A DNA stretch of 64,000 nucleotides. Origin: Eubacteriales bacterium. Its GTDB lineage: Bacteria > Bacillota > Clostridia > Christensenellales > Aristaeellaceae. A program made the translations under genes and the position numbers. Below the pieces are notes generated by a model. That model did no database searches. It had not been told where the DNA came from and saw only the letters and a program-made list of their open reading frames with translations. The stretch covers positions 113,748 to 177,747 of the forward strand of contig JAQWCW010000002.1 in the NCBI GenBank assembly GCA_028705775.1, written 5' to 3'. Positions 1 through 8,902 of this stretch are shown in pieces. Position 1 is the first letter of the stretch. Every line of letters begins with the position of its first letter.

Positions 1-1263
1 GAAACGCTGACGCAGCTTATGCGCATAACGCTTGTAAGCGACGTATACGAGCCGGGCTCGACCTTCAAGATTCTGACGACGGCAGCCGCGCTTGACGCGG
101 GAGTTACCTTTCCGGAGGACAGATTCCATTGCTCGGCTCGGGTTACCGTTGACGGCGATGTAATCAAATGCTGGGGACGCGCTCACGGCGCGGAGTCGAT
201 GGCTGAGGGCTTGTGCAACAGCTGCAATCCGGTTTTTGTCGAGCTTGCGCTTCGCCTCGGAACGGAAAGATTCTACCGCTATCTTTCCGCGTTCGGGCTT
301 GGCAAGTACAGCGGCGTTGAGCTGCCGGGCGAAACCGCCGGAATTATGATTCCGCTTTCCGCCATAAAGAACGTAGACCTTGCCCGCGTCGGTTTCGGTC
401 AGTCGATTGCCGTAACTCCGCTGCAACTTATAACCGCTGCAAGCGCCGCCGTAAACGGCGGAAGGCTTTTGAAGCCGCACATCGTAAAGGCGGTTGAAAC
501 GCCGGAAGGCGAAACCATTTACGAATCCATGGTGGAAGTTACAGCCAATCCGATAAGCGCGGAAACCTCGGCTACGATGCGCGGGCTGCTTGAGCTTGTT
601 GTGGAAAACGGCGGAGGAAAGAACGCGCGGGTCAGCGGCTACCGAATCGGCGGAAAGACGGGCACGGCTCAGTTTTACCGCGACGGCAGGGTTGTCACCG
701 ATACCCATGTCGGCTCCTTCATCGGCTTTGCTCCCGCGGATGAACCGGTGCTTGCGCTTCTTGTAATAGTAAGCGAGGCGCAGGTGCCGATTGATTACGG
801 AAGCGCGACCGCCGCGCCCTTTGCGGGGCAGATATTTGCGGAGGCGCTTGAGAGCATGGGCTTTCCGAAAGAAGGAGAAACGCTTCCCGATGTTGAAGTT
901 CCACAGCTTGCCGGACTTTCGCTTTCCGCCGCAAAGCGCGAGCTGTCGCTTCTTACCCTGACGGCTCAGACGGACGGAGTCGGCGATACGGTGCTTTCAC
1001 AGCTGCCGCCTTCCGGAAGCGTCCTCAAGCGCGGGGGAGAGGTAATGCTCTACACTCAGCGTGAGGGCGAAATAACTCCGGAAACGCTGCTTGCCGTGCC
1101 GGATGTCAAGGGAATGACGATGACGGAGGCGGGGCGGGCAATTCGCACCAAAGGGCTTTCGATGACGCCGCTCGGCAGCGGGCTTGCCTCGCACCAGACG
1201 CCTGCCGCAGGCAGCTACGTTGCGCCGGATACTGATATAATAGTGACATTTTCCATACCTTGA
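1..1263 (+). CDS. Penicillin-binding protein with PASTA domains, 5' end cut by window (PBP2/SpoVD type)
   Basis: This is the C-terminal part of a class B penicillin-binding protein, the transpeptidase that crosslinks septal or spore peptidoglycan outside the membrane. The reading frame is open from base 1, so the true start lies upstream; the ATG at 19 is internal. All three active-site motifs are visible: S-T-F-K (the serine codon at 58-60, in the context YEPGSTFK), S-C-N in the segment CNSCNP, and K-T-G in GGKTGTAQ. Two PASTA-like repeats follow, at roughly residues 300-350 and 363-415. Its place directly before murE, 12 nt away, is the classical dcw cluster position of pbpB or spoVD. The sequence cannot say whether it is the vegetative or the sporulation paralogue. 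Confidence 0.93.
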   Translation, partial: ETLTQLMRITLVSDVYEPGSTFKILTTAAALDAGVTFPEDRFHCSARVTVDGDVIKCWGRAHGAESMAEGLCNSCNPVFVELALRLGTERFYRYLSAFGLGKYSGVELPGETAGIMIPLSAIKNVDLARVGFGQSIAVTPLQLITAASAAVNGGRLLKPHIVKAVETPEGETIYESMVEVTANPISAETSATMRGLLELVVENGGGKNARVSGYRIGGKTGTAQFYRDGRVVTDTHVGSFIGFAPADEPVLALLVIVSEAQVPIDYGSATAAPFAGQIFAEALESMGFPKEGETLPDVEVPQLAGLSLSAAKRELSLLTLTAQTDGVGDTVLSQLPPSGSVLKRGGEVMLYTQREGEITPETLLAVPDVKGMTMTEAGRAIRTKGLSMTPLGSGLASHQTPAAGSYVAPDTDIIVTFSIP

Positions 1264-1275
1264 GGAGGAAGCTAT

Positions 1276-2742
1276 ATGAGATTACAGGACCTTATCGCGG
1301 GCGGAGATTATGTTCTTGAAACGCGTGGAGATATCGGCGTAGAAATCAGGCGTCTGATGGCGGACAGCAGGGAAAAGGCGCAGGACGCGCTCTTCTTCTG
1401 CATCCCCGGGCTTCGCTTCGACGCGCATGATTATGCCGAGGGCGCGGTTAAAAACGGCGCCTGCGCGCTTGTCGTGGAAAGATTCCTTGATAAAATCGAC
1501 GTTCCGCAGGTAATGGTTAAAAGCGCGCGCGCGGCTATGTCCTATATCGCGCAGGCATTTTATGGCTATCCTGCCGAGGATATGAAGCTTATCGGAATAA
1601 CCGGAACAAAGGGCAAAACCACCACGAGCTATATGATAAAGGCAATCATTGAAAAGGCGGGCTATAAGTGCGGGCTTATCGGAACGACGGGCAGCATGAT
1701 AAGCGAAAAGCACCTCAAGAGCGAGCTTACGACGCCCGACCCGATTGACTTGCACAGAACGCTCAGGCTTATGGCGGACGAGGGCGTTCAGGTAGTCGTT
1801 ATGGAGGTCTCCGCGCACGCCCTTAGCATGGATAGGCTTATCGGAATGAAGTTTGAGGTTGGAATCTACACCAATCTTTCGCAGGACCATCTTGATTATT
1901 TCGGAACGATGGATAACTATTTTGCCGCCAAGAAAACCTTCTTCACTAGCGGGCTTGCCAAAAACGGCGCGTTCAACGCCGACGACGAGCGCGCGGAGAA
2001 TATGCTTTCCGGCTTGAAGATTCCGATGGTTACGTTTGCGATTGCGCATAACGCCGATTTGTTTGCCCGCGATATCGAGGTCGGAGAGAACGGCGTAAAT
2101 TTCATGCTCATGTTCAGGGACTTGGAGCAGCATGAAATCCGCCTGCGCCTTACGGGAATGTTCAACGTATATAACGCCCTTGCAGCCGCAAGCGCCGCCT
2201 ACATTCTCGGAATTCCAGCCCGAGTAATAAAGGACGGGCTTGAGAGCCTCAGAGCCGTTCCGGGGCGCGAGGAAACACTCGAAACCGGCACTCCTTTCAA
2301 GGTTATTCTGGATTACGCGCATTCGCCCGAGGCGCTCCATGTAATCCTTATCACCGTCAAGCAGTTTGCCCGCGGCAGAATCATCGCCGTGTTCGGCTGC
2401 GGCGGCGACCGCGACCATGCAAAGAGAGCCATAATGGGCGAAATTGGCGGCACATACGCCGATTTCTGCGTTTTGACAAGCGATAATCCGCGCACGGAGG
2501 ACCCCTACGACATTCTTTCGTCGCTTGAGGAAGGCATAAAGCGCACGGACGGCGCCTACACGATAATCGAAAACAGGCGCGACGCGATTCTTTACGCGAT
2601 GAAAATGGCGGCGGCGGGCGATATTGTTCTTCTTGCCGGCAAGGGTCATGAAACCTATCAGGAGATTAACGGCGTAAAGCATCCGTTTGACGAGAAGGTT
2701 GTTGTGGCGGAGCTTTTGAGAGAGCATCCGGAGCTGCGCTGA
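1276..2742 (+). CDS. murE: UDP-MurNAc-tripeptide synthetase (meso-DAP adding)
   Basis: MurE adds the third residue of the peptidoglycan stem peptide to UDP-MurNAc-L-Ala-D-Glu in the cytoplasm, using ATP. The 488-residue length is normal. The P-loop GTKGKTT is at residues 110-116, the carbamylated-lysine segment is NYFAAKK near 214-220, and the central-domain motif TTPDP is near 152. The specificity motif reads DNPR (403-406, followed by TEDP), which in characterised MurE enzymes selects meso-diaminopimelate rather than L-lysine. An AGGAGGAAG ribosome binding site overlaps the end of the preceding gene. In most clusters murF follows; here 103 bp of non-coding DNA and then mraY follow instead. 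Confidence 0.97.
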   Translation: MRLQDLIAGGDYVLETRGDIGVEIRRLMADSREKAQDALFFCIPGLRFDAHDYAEGAVKNGACALVVERFLDKIDVPQVMVKSARAAMSYIAQAFYGYPAEDMKLIGITGTKGKTTTSYMIKAIIEKAGYKCGLIGTTGSMISEKHLKSELTTPDPIDLHRTLRLMADEGVQVVVMEVSAHALSMDRLIGMKFEVGIYTNLSQDHLDYFGTMDNYFAAKKTFFTSGLAKNGAFNADDERAENMLSGLKIPMVTFAIAHNADLFARDIEVGENGVNFMLMFRDLEQHEIRLRLTGMFNVYNALAAASAAYILGIPARVIKDGLESLRAVPGREETLETGTPFKVILDYAHSPEALHVILITVKQFARGRIIAVFGCGGDRDHAKRAIMGEIGGTYADFCVLTSDNPRTEDPYDILSSLEEGIKRTDGAYTIIENRRDAILYAMKMAAAGDIVLLAGKGHETYQEINGVKHPFDEKVVVAELLREHPELR

Positions 2743-2845
2743 GGGATTGTATTCCTTTGCAGGAGCGGTTGCCAATGCGGGGAAAAAGTCGTAAAATATC
2801 ACTTGACTATTTAGCGGCATTGCCGCCGACCAAGGAGGAAACCCC

Positions 2846-3859
2846 GTGCTGCATTACATAATCGCTCTGCTGCTGCCCTTCCTGCTTTCCCTCTTAATCG
2901 GGCCTTATCTTATCCGCTATCTGCATAAGCTCAAGTATGGGCAGACGGAGTATGAACTCGGGCCCGAAAGCCATAAGAAGAAGCAGGGAACGCCTACAAT
3001 GGGCGGGCTTATGATTGCCTTTACCGTTACCGTAACAACCGTTATCTGCAACATTTTCGGCATTGGATTCTGGCAGGACGCGACAATCGGCTTGCTTGCC
3101 GCCGCGCTGCTTTCAATGCTTGTCGGCTTTCTGGACGACTATATCAAGGTTGTCAAAAAGCGCAGCCTCGGGCTTACGCCTTGGCAGAAAATTGCGGGTC
3201 AGGTGCTTGTGGCTGGGCTGTTTACCGCCTATTGCTACTTCCATCCGCAGATTGGCTCAAAGGTTATCGTTCCGTTTGCTAATATCGAGTGGGATTTGGG
3301 GCTTTGGTATCTTCCGCTCATGTTCGTAACCGTGCTTTTGATGGTAAACAGCGCAAACCTGCTTGACGGGCTTGACGGGCTTTTGAGTACTGTTGCCTGC
3401 ATCGGAAGCGGCGCGTGGGCTGTAATAGCGCTCTTTTCGCCGCTGCTTCTCGCCTTCATGCCGGGCAGCGGAGCCGTCAGCGAAAGCACAGCCGTTTTCG
3501 CGCTTGCAATCGTCGGCGCGCTGATGGGCTTCCTTCGCTTCAATTATTATCCAGCAAAGGTCATTATGGGCGACACCGGCTCGATGTTCATCGGCGGCGC
3601 AACCGTCGCGATTGCGATGGTGCTTCGCCTGCCCCTGCTGCTTATTCCAATCGCTTTCTGGATGCTTGCCTCGTCCTTCTCCGTAATACTGCAAAGGTAT
3701 TACTTCAAGCTTACGCACGGCAAGCGTATTTTCAAAATGTCTCCGGTTCACCATCATTTCGAGCTTTCCGGCTGGAGCGAAACGCAGATAGTGGCAATGT
3801 ACGGCGTAACCACCGCTATCCTTGCAATCGTTTCGGTCATAGGCGTGTGCATCAGGTGA
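2846..3859 (+). CDS. mraY: Phospho-MurNAc-pentapeptide translocase
   Basis: MraY transfers phospho-MurNAc-pentapeptide onto undecaprenyl phosphate to make lipid I at the inner face of the membrane. The 337 residues are dominated by about ten hydrophobic segments. Family signatures are present: GTPTMGGLM near residue 49, the aspartate pair in GFLDDYIK, NLLDGLDGL, and the histidine-rich loop HHHFELSGW near the C-terminus. The start is GTG at 2846, chosen because AAGGAGGA ends 7 nt upstream. It lies between murE and murD in the same direction. Confidence 0.97.
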   Translation: MLHYIIALLLPFLLSLLIGPYLIRYLHKLKYGQTEYELGPESHKKKQGTPTMGGLMIAFTVTVTTVICNIFGIGFWQDATIGLLAAALLSMLVGFLDDYIKVVKKRSLGLTPWQKIAGQVLVAGLFTAYCYFHPQIGSKVIVPFANIEWDLGLWYLPLMFVTVLLMVNSANLLDGLDGLLSTVACIGSGAWAVIALFSPLLLAFMPGSGAVSESTAVFALAIVGALMGFLRFNYYPAKVIMGDTGSMFIGGATVAIAMVLRLPLLLIPIAFWMLASSFSVILQRYYFKLTHGKRIFKMSPVHHHFELSGWSETQIVAMYGVTTAILAIVSVIGVCIR

Positions 3860-3894
3860 CCGGCAATGCCTGAGTGTTCGGGCAGGAGGTTAGT

Positions 3895-5259
3895 ATGGAT
3901 TATAAAGGCAAGAGAATTCTGGTTGTCGGAATGGCGCGCAGCGGAATAGCTGCCGCCAAGCTGCTTGCGGCGCGCGGCGCTCTGCCCGTCTGTCAGGATG
4001 ACAGGGCACAAGGCGCGTTTGGCGATAAGCTTTCCGAGCTGTATTCGCTGAACTGCGAAATGCATATGGGCGAAAGCGTCCTGCCGCTTATCGACGGAAT
4101 CGACGCGGTAGTCGTAAGCCCCGCCGTTCCGCTTTCCTCGCCGCTTATTACCGAGTGCAAAAAGCGCGGAATATACGTAATCGGCGAGCTGGAGCTTGGC
4201 TTTCAGCTGATGAACGGCGAGCTTGTCGCGATAACCGGAACGAACGGCAAAACCACGACTACAACGCTTCTCGGCGAAATTTTCAAGAATCACGGCGATA
4301 TAACCCATGTTGTCGGCAATATCGGCTACCCGATAACGGCGGCGGCGCTTCAGAGCCGCGATAAGGACATTTTTGTCTGCGAGGTTTCGAGCTTCCAGAT
4401 GGAAACGTCCGATACCTTCCATCCCCGCGCGGCGGCGATTCTCAACATAACCGAGGATCATCTTAACCGCCACGGCGATATGGAAACCTATATCAATATG
4501 AAAATGCGAATGTTTGAGAACATGGGCAAGGACGACGTTGCGGTATTCAACCGTGACGACGCCGTATGCCGCGAATTGAGCAAGCGCGTAAACGCAAAGG
4601 TCTGGTTCTTCTCAAGGAAAGAGCCTGTTCCTGCCGGCGCGTTTGTTGAGGACGGGTATATCGTAGTCCGCAAAAAAGACGGGCAGACCTTCCGCGTATG
4701 CGAAACGACGGAGCTTCAGATTCCCGGCGCGCATAATCTTGAAAACGCGCTTGCCGCTGCAGCGCTTGCCTTCGCTATGGACATTCCTCCCGCCGTTATC
4801 CGGCACACGATGCGCACCTTCAAGGGCGTTGAACACAGAATCGAGTTTGTCCGCGAGCTTTGGGGAGTCAGGTATATCAACGACAGCAAGGGAACGAACG
4901 TTGACGCGAGCATTCAGGCGGTAAGGGCAATGGAGCGCCCGAGCGTTATAATTCTCGGCGGCTCAGACAAGCACTCCGATTTTGCTCCGCTTGTTTCCGA
5001 AATGAAGAAAAATCCCTGCCTCAAGGCGGCGGTCACGATTGGCGCTACCGCTCAGCAAATCGAGGCGGCGCTTTCGGCGCAGGGCTTTACGCAGTTCGAG
5101 CGCGCGGCTGACATGAAGGACGCCGTGCTCAAATGCCGCGCCTTTGCCTCCGACGGCTGGAACGTGCTTCTCTCTCCCGCCTGCGCAAGCTTTGATATGT
5201 TCTCGGATTATGAGCAGCGCGGCAGGGTGTTCAAGGAAATCGTAAACTCCATGGAATAA
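3895..5259 (+). CDS. murD: UDP-MurNAc-L-alanine--D-glutamate ligase
   Basis: MurD adds D-glutamate to UDP-MurNAc-L-Ala in the cytoplasm, at the expense of ATP. The protein of 454 residues has an N-terminal nucleotide-sugar binding fold (RILVVGMARSGIAAAKLL), the P-loop GTNGKTTT, the Mur-ligase central motif NITEDHLNRHG, and the C-terminal domain with GGSDKHSD. A longer frame opens at GTG 3874, but the strong AGGAGG at 3884-3889 is placed for ATG 3895, and residues from there begin the conserved fold, so I use 3895. Confidence 0.95.
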   Translation: MDYKGKRILVVGMARSGIAAAKLLAARGALPVCQDDRAQGAFGDKLSELYSLNCEMHMGESVLPLIDGIDAVVVSPAVPLSSPLITECKKRGIYVIGELELGFQLMNGELVAITGTNGKTTTTTLLGEIFKNHGDITHVVGNIGYPITAAALQSRDKDIFVCEVSSFQMETSDTFHPRAAAILNITEDHLNRHGDMETYINMKMRMFENMGKDDVAVFNRDDAVCRELSKRVNAKVWFFSRKEPVPAGAFVEDGYIVVRKKDGQTFRVCETTELQIPGAHNLENALAAAALAFAMDIPPAVIRHTMRTFKGVEHRIEFVRELWGVRYINDSKGTNVDASIQAVRAMERPSVIILGGSDKHSDFAPLVSEMKKNPCLKAAVTIGATAQQIEAALSAQGFTQFERAADMKDAVLKCRAFASDGWNVLLSPACASFDMFSDYEQRGRVFKEIVNSME

Positions 5260-5320
5260 CCGACAAAAACTCTCCCTCCCCCAACCTAAATGCTTTCAGG
5301 GCGCTTAAACGGCGGGAAGG

Positions 5321-6463
5321 ATGAGTGAGCATATGGACGAGTTACAGCTTTCGCGGGGGCTTTCCCGCAAGGCGGGCAGACCGGTGGACTCTGGCATTAT
5401 TATGCTTGTTGTGCTGTTGGTCTGCTTTGGTTTACTTACACTTTTTTCAGCGACCTATTATAAGGCGCAGGATTCGGGCGACGCGCTCGCGGAGGTCAAA
5501 AGCCAGTCGCTCGGAATTGCACTCGGCTTTGTCGCCATGTTTTTTACTTCGAGAATCCCCTATGAGTTTTTCAGAAAGCGCTATGTGCTTCTGACGCTTA
5601 TAATATCGAGCCTTGTGCTGCTTGCGCTCGTGCTGATTCCGGGAATAGGGCAGTACAGGAACGGCTCGAGGCGCTGGTTTTCGCTCGGCGGGCTAAGCGT
5701 GCAGCCGTCCGAAATCGTAAAGTTCGCCGCCGTAATCTATATGGCAGGCGTTCTGAGCAACGTCGGCGGAAAAATAAAGCGGCTGTGGAGCGTTGTTGTC
5801 CCTGTTCTCTCCGTTCCGCTCGTTTTCTTTCTCCTTATCCTTGAGCAGCCGAATCTTTCAACGGCAGGCTCTATTCTGATAGTCTGCTTTCTGATGGTCA
5901 TGATGGCAGGCGCAAAAAAACGCCATCTGCTGCTCATGCTGGCAGGCGGGCTTGTGATGGGCGCTTACTATGCGTGGAGCGAGCCGTACAGACGCGAGCG
6001 GCTTCTCTCCTTCATGAATCCGTTTGCGCAGATGAGCGATGAGGGCTATCAGCTTTCGCAGTCGCTCATTGCGTTCGGCTCCGGCGGGCTTTTCGGAATG
6101 GGACTCGGGCAGGGGCGGCAGAAGTTTTCGTATCTGCCGTACCCCGAAAGCGATTTCATTTTCGCTATCGTCGGGGAGGACTTCGGGCTTTTCGGCTGCA
6201 CCGTCGTAATCTCGCTGTTCGTCGTATTTCTGTTCATGGGAATGCGCGTAGCCGTGCGGTGCAGGGATTTGTACGGCTCGCTTCTTGCGGCGGGAATCAC
6301 GATGATGATTTGCACCCAAGCGTTTCTCAACATCGGGGTTGTAATCGGAATCCTGCCGACAACGGGGCTTCCGCTTCCGTTTTTCTCGTCCGGCGGCACT
6401 TCCGTTTCAATCGCGCTTGCCGCCGTCGGTATTCTGCTGTCCGTAAGCAGAAGCGTAAGATGA
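5321..6463 (+). CDS. ftsW: Peptidoglycan glycosyltransferase FtsW/SpoVE (SEDS family)
   Basis: This is a SEDS-family polytopic membrane protein, the glycosyltransferase that works with class B penicillin-binding proteins at the septum. The 380 residues carry about ten membrane segments and the family hallmark PTTGLPLPFFSSGG near the C-terminus, as well as the loop RRWFSLGGLSVQPSEIVK. The start is uncertain: the purine-rich stretch GGGAAGG ends right at ATG 5321, while an in-frame ATG at 5333 sits 12 nt from it. FtsW and SpoVE cannot be told apart here; position after murD fits either. Confidence 0.93.
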   Translation: MSEHMDELQLSRGLSRKAGRPVDSGIIMLVVLLVCFGLLTLFSATYYKAQDSGDALAEVKSQSLGIALGFVAMFFTSRIPYEFFRKRYVLLTLIISSLVLLALVLIPGIGQYRNGSRRWFSLGGLSVQPSEIVKFAAVIYMAGVLSNVGGKIKRLWSVVVPVLSVPLVFFLLILEQPNLSTAGSILIVCFLMVMMAGAKKRHLLLMLAGGLVMGAYYAWSEPYRRERLLSFMNPFAQMSDEGYQLSQSLIAFGSGGLFGMGLGQGRQKFSYLPYPESDFIFAIVGEDFGLFGCTVVISLFVVFLFMGMRVAVRCRDLYGSLLAAGITMMICTQAFLNIGVVIGILPTTGLPLPFFSSGGTSVSIALAAVGILLSVSRSVR

Positions 6464-6553
6464 TATTCCGCACCTTTTTCTTGCCTCTTACATACGATGA
6501 TTTTATGTATGGCAGGATAACGCCGCCTTTATCGCGGCTGCGGAGGTGGGGAT

Positions 6554-7828
6554 ATGGGCGCGTTTCGCGTTCACGGTGGCAGGAGCTTAAACGGCAGCAT
6601 TTACATACCGAGCGCTAAAAACGCCGTGCTGCCGATAATGGCGGCGTCCGTTTTGATTGAGGGCGAGGTAAGGCTTCTTGACACACCGCAAATCAGCGAC
6701 GTTAAGCATATGCGGCAGATACTGGAAAAACTCGGCGTGAGAACGCGGCTAATCGGCAGAACGCTCGTTATGGATACGGCGGGAATATCCGGCTGGGAAA
6801 TGCCCGAAAAGCTGTCCAAATGCCTACGCTCGTCAATTTTCCTACTCGGCGCGCTGCTTTCGCGCTTCGGGCGCGCAACCGTTACATATCCCGGCGGCTG
6901 CGAAATAGGGCTTCGCCCAATCGACCTTCATCTGCACGGGCTTCGCGCTCTCGGCGTTAAGATAACGGAGGAAAACGGGCTTATCTACTGCGACGGAAGC
7001 AAGCTTCGCGCGGGGGAAATCCTTCTGGATTATCCGAGCGTCGGCGCTACCGAAAACGTAATGCTCGCCGCCGTTTCGCTACACGGGACGACGGTTGTGC
7101 ATAATGCGGCGCGCGAGCCGGAAATCGTTGACCTTCAGCGCTTTCTTAATCATTCGGGCGCGGCAATAAGCGGCGCGGGAAGCGAAACCATAACAATCTG
7201 CGGGGGGAAAACTCTGCATCCCGTGGTTTACAGACCGATAGCGGACAGAATTGTGGCAGGTACATATTTATGCGCGGCTGCCGCGGCGGGCGGCGGGGTG
7301 ACGATTGATAACTCCCCGAATCACGACCTTTCCGCCGTGTTCATGAAGCTAAGGGCGATGGGCTGCACAATCGAGGAAAGCCTCGGGCGCTGCCGCCTTG
7401 CCGCGCCGGAGCGCTTGACTCCCGTAGAAATCTCGACCTGCCCTTATCCGGGCTTCCCGACTGATATGCAGTCGCAGATGACGGCGCTCTGCTGCCTTGC
7501 GGACGGAGTAAGTCGGGTTACGGAAAACGTGTTTGAAAACCGTTTTTCGTTTGTGCCGGATTTGCGGCGAATGGGCGCGGATATCTATGTCGGCGGGCGG
7601 ATTGCCGTTATTCGCGGCGGAAAGCGCCTATCGGGCGCGTCCGTTCAGGCGCGCGATTTGCGCGGGGGAGCGGCGATTGTGATAGCCGCGCTTTCTGCGC
7701 GCGGCGAGAGCCTTGTAACCGGCACGGAGTTCATTGACAGGGGCTATGAAAGCATGGAAAAAGCGCTTACTGCGCTCGGCGCGGAAATTGTTCGGGAAAA
7801 AATTACTCGCGAGGACGAAAATGGATAG
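6554..7828 (+). CDS. murA: UDP-N-acetylglucosamine 1-carboxyvinyltransferase
   Basis: MurA catalyses the first committed step of peptidoglycan synthesis, transferring enolpyruvate from PEP to UDP-GlcNAc. The 424-residue protein has the substrate-binding SAKNAVLP motif at residues 20-27 and the catalytic loop PGGCEIGLRPIDLH, with the reactive cysteine that fosfomycin alkylates. The start ATG at 6554 has GGAGGTGG just upstream. In Firmicutes murA is often found in or near the dcw cluster; here it occupies the place where murG usually lies. Confidence 0.96.
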   Translation: MGAFRVHGGRSLNGSIYIPSAKNAVLPIMAASVLIEGEVRLLDTPQISDVKHMRQILEKLGVRTRLIGRTLVMDTAGISGWEMPEKLSKCLRSSIFLLGALLSRFGRATVTYPGGCEIGLRPIDLHLHGLRALGVKITEENGLIYCDGSKLRAGEILLDYPSVGATENVMLAAVSLHGTTVVHNAAREPEIVDLQRFLNHSGAAISGAGSETITICGGKTLHPVVYRPIADRIVAGTYLCAAAAAGGGVTIDNSPNHDLSAVFMKLRAMGCTIEESLGRCRLAAPERLTPVEISTCPYPGFPTDMQSQMTALCCLADGVSRVTENVFENRFSFVPDLRRMGADIYVGGRIAVIRGGKRLSGASVQARDLRGGAAIVIAALSARGESLVTGTEFIDRGYESMEKALTALGAEIVREKITREDENG

Positions 7829-7876
7829 AAATCTGTTTGCCGCGCGTTGTATAATAGTCGAGGGGGAGGTTTGAAT

Positions 7877-8629
7877 ATGATTGGCGTCGGCAGGAAACCG
7901 AGGAAAAGGTGGCCCTTGTATTTATGCATAGGGCTTGTTCTCCTGATAATCTTTCTCTGCTATTTTTTGTTTGCCAGCGGCTTCTTCAACGTTAAATCCG
8001 TTGTCATAGAGCACACGGGAGAAACGCAGGCGAGCTATAAGCTGTCGAACTCGGATATTTCCGATATAATGGATATCGCGCGCGACGAAAACCTGCTGAC
8101 GATGGATAAATCCGTCTATGAGGCGCGGATAAACGAAAGCCCCTATCTTGACTGCGCGGGAATCTACCGCTCTTTTCCGGATAAGCTTATAGTCAGGGTT
8201 CGCGAAAGAGTTCCGTCCGCAATCCTTATTTTTCAGGGCGAGCATTACCTGATTGACGAGGAGGGCGTTGTTCTGAAAAAAGTGCAGACGAGCGATTACG
8301 GCTGCATGATTGTTTCGGGCCTCAGCGCGCGCAATATTTCCCTCGGCAGCGTCATCAATCCGCAGAACAAGGAGCAGCTTGCGGCGCTGATAACCGTTCT
8401 GGGCGAGCTGAAAACTTGGCGGTATTCGCAGCACATTTCCGAAATCAACGTTTCCTCACTTGAATCGATTATGCTGGTTGTGGATACAAAAACAATCGTC
8501 AAGCTCGGCGACTCGGAGGATATGCACTCAAAGATTGGCTCGCTCTGCGCCTTCCTTCCGCAGATGGAAAATAAGGACGGAGTGCTTGATTTGAGCAATC
8601 CGGGCGAGGGCACTTTCATACCGAACTGA
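7877..8629 (+). CDS. ftsQ: Cell division protein FtsQ/DivIB
   Basis: This is a bitopic division protein that connects early and late divisome components. A basic N-terminus (GRKPRKRW) is followed by one membrane segment at about residues 13-33, then a POTRA-type domain beginning FFNVKSVVIEHTG and the FtsQ domain with YPFD-like RVRERVPSAIL. The length is 250 residues. The open frame extends upstream to a TTG at 7847, but the AGGGGGAGGT at 7861-7870 points to ATG 7877. It is the last gene before the independent ftsA promoter. Confidence 0.9.
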   Translation: MIGVGRKPRKRWPLYLCIGLVLLIIFLCYFLFASGFFNVKSVVIEHTGETQASYKLSNSDISDIMDIARDENLLTMDKSVYEARINESPYLDCAGIYRSFPDKLIVRVRERVPSAILIFQGEHYLIDEEGVVLKKVQTSDYGCMIVSGLSARNISLGSVINPQNKEQLAALITVLGELKTWRYSQHISEINVSSLESIMLVVDTKTIVKLGDSEDMHSKIGSLCAFLPQMENKDGVLDLSNPGEGTFIPN

Positions 8630-8755
8630 CGCGCAGATACAGCCCTGTTTGTGATAATTATTGTTTTGTATCTGCCCTTATGGGGCTGATTTTGAATTAT
8701 TTGGGGGAAAACGCTCGAAAATACAGCCATTTTGTTTATTTTTCTAGGAAATCAC
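8630..8755. other. Non-coding gap before ftsA promoter with an inverted repeat
   Basis: No gene is seen. An inverted repeat GCAGATAC (8633-8640) and GTATCTGC (8668-8675) overlaps a second, nested one, AGCCC (8641-8645) and GGGCT (8683-8687) followed by GATTTTG. Either could weaken read-through from the murA-ftsQ side, but neither is a textbook terminator. Confidence 0.4.
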
Positions 8756-8784
8756 TTGATAAATTAGAGTAAAACGGTTAGAAT
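8756..8784 (+). promoter_or_regulatory. Sigma-A-type promoter for ftsA-ftsZ
   Basis: TTGATA at 8756-8761 and TAGAAT at 8779-8784 are separated by 17 bp. It lies about 110 bp upstream of ftsA and gives ftsA-ftsZ their own transcription start. Confidence 0.72.
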
Positions 8785-8902
8785 ATAACGTGAGTATTTA
8801 CAGGGTTTGATTAGCCTGCCGGTCGGAATATTTCGCGCTTTGAGTGACGTTTTCGGCTGCGGCTTAGAAGCCAGCTATCAGAAGCAGGGGGCATGATTGC
8901 TC

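Noticed and set aside
1282..2820. A 512-codon open frame on the minus strand opposite murE
   Set aside because: It is the antisense shadow of a clearly identified murE; its translation is rich in His, Arg and Ala without domain structure, and no ribosome binding site precedes it.
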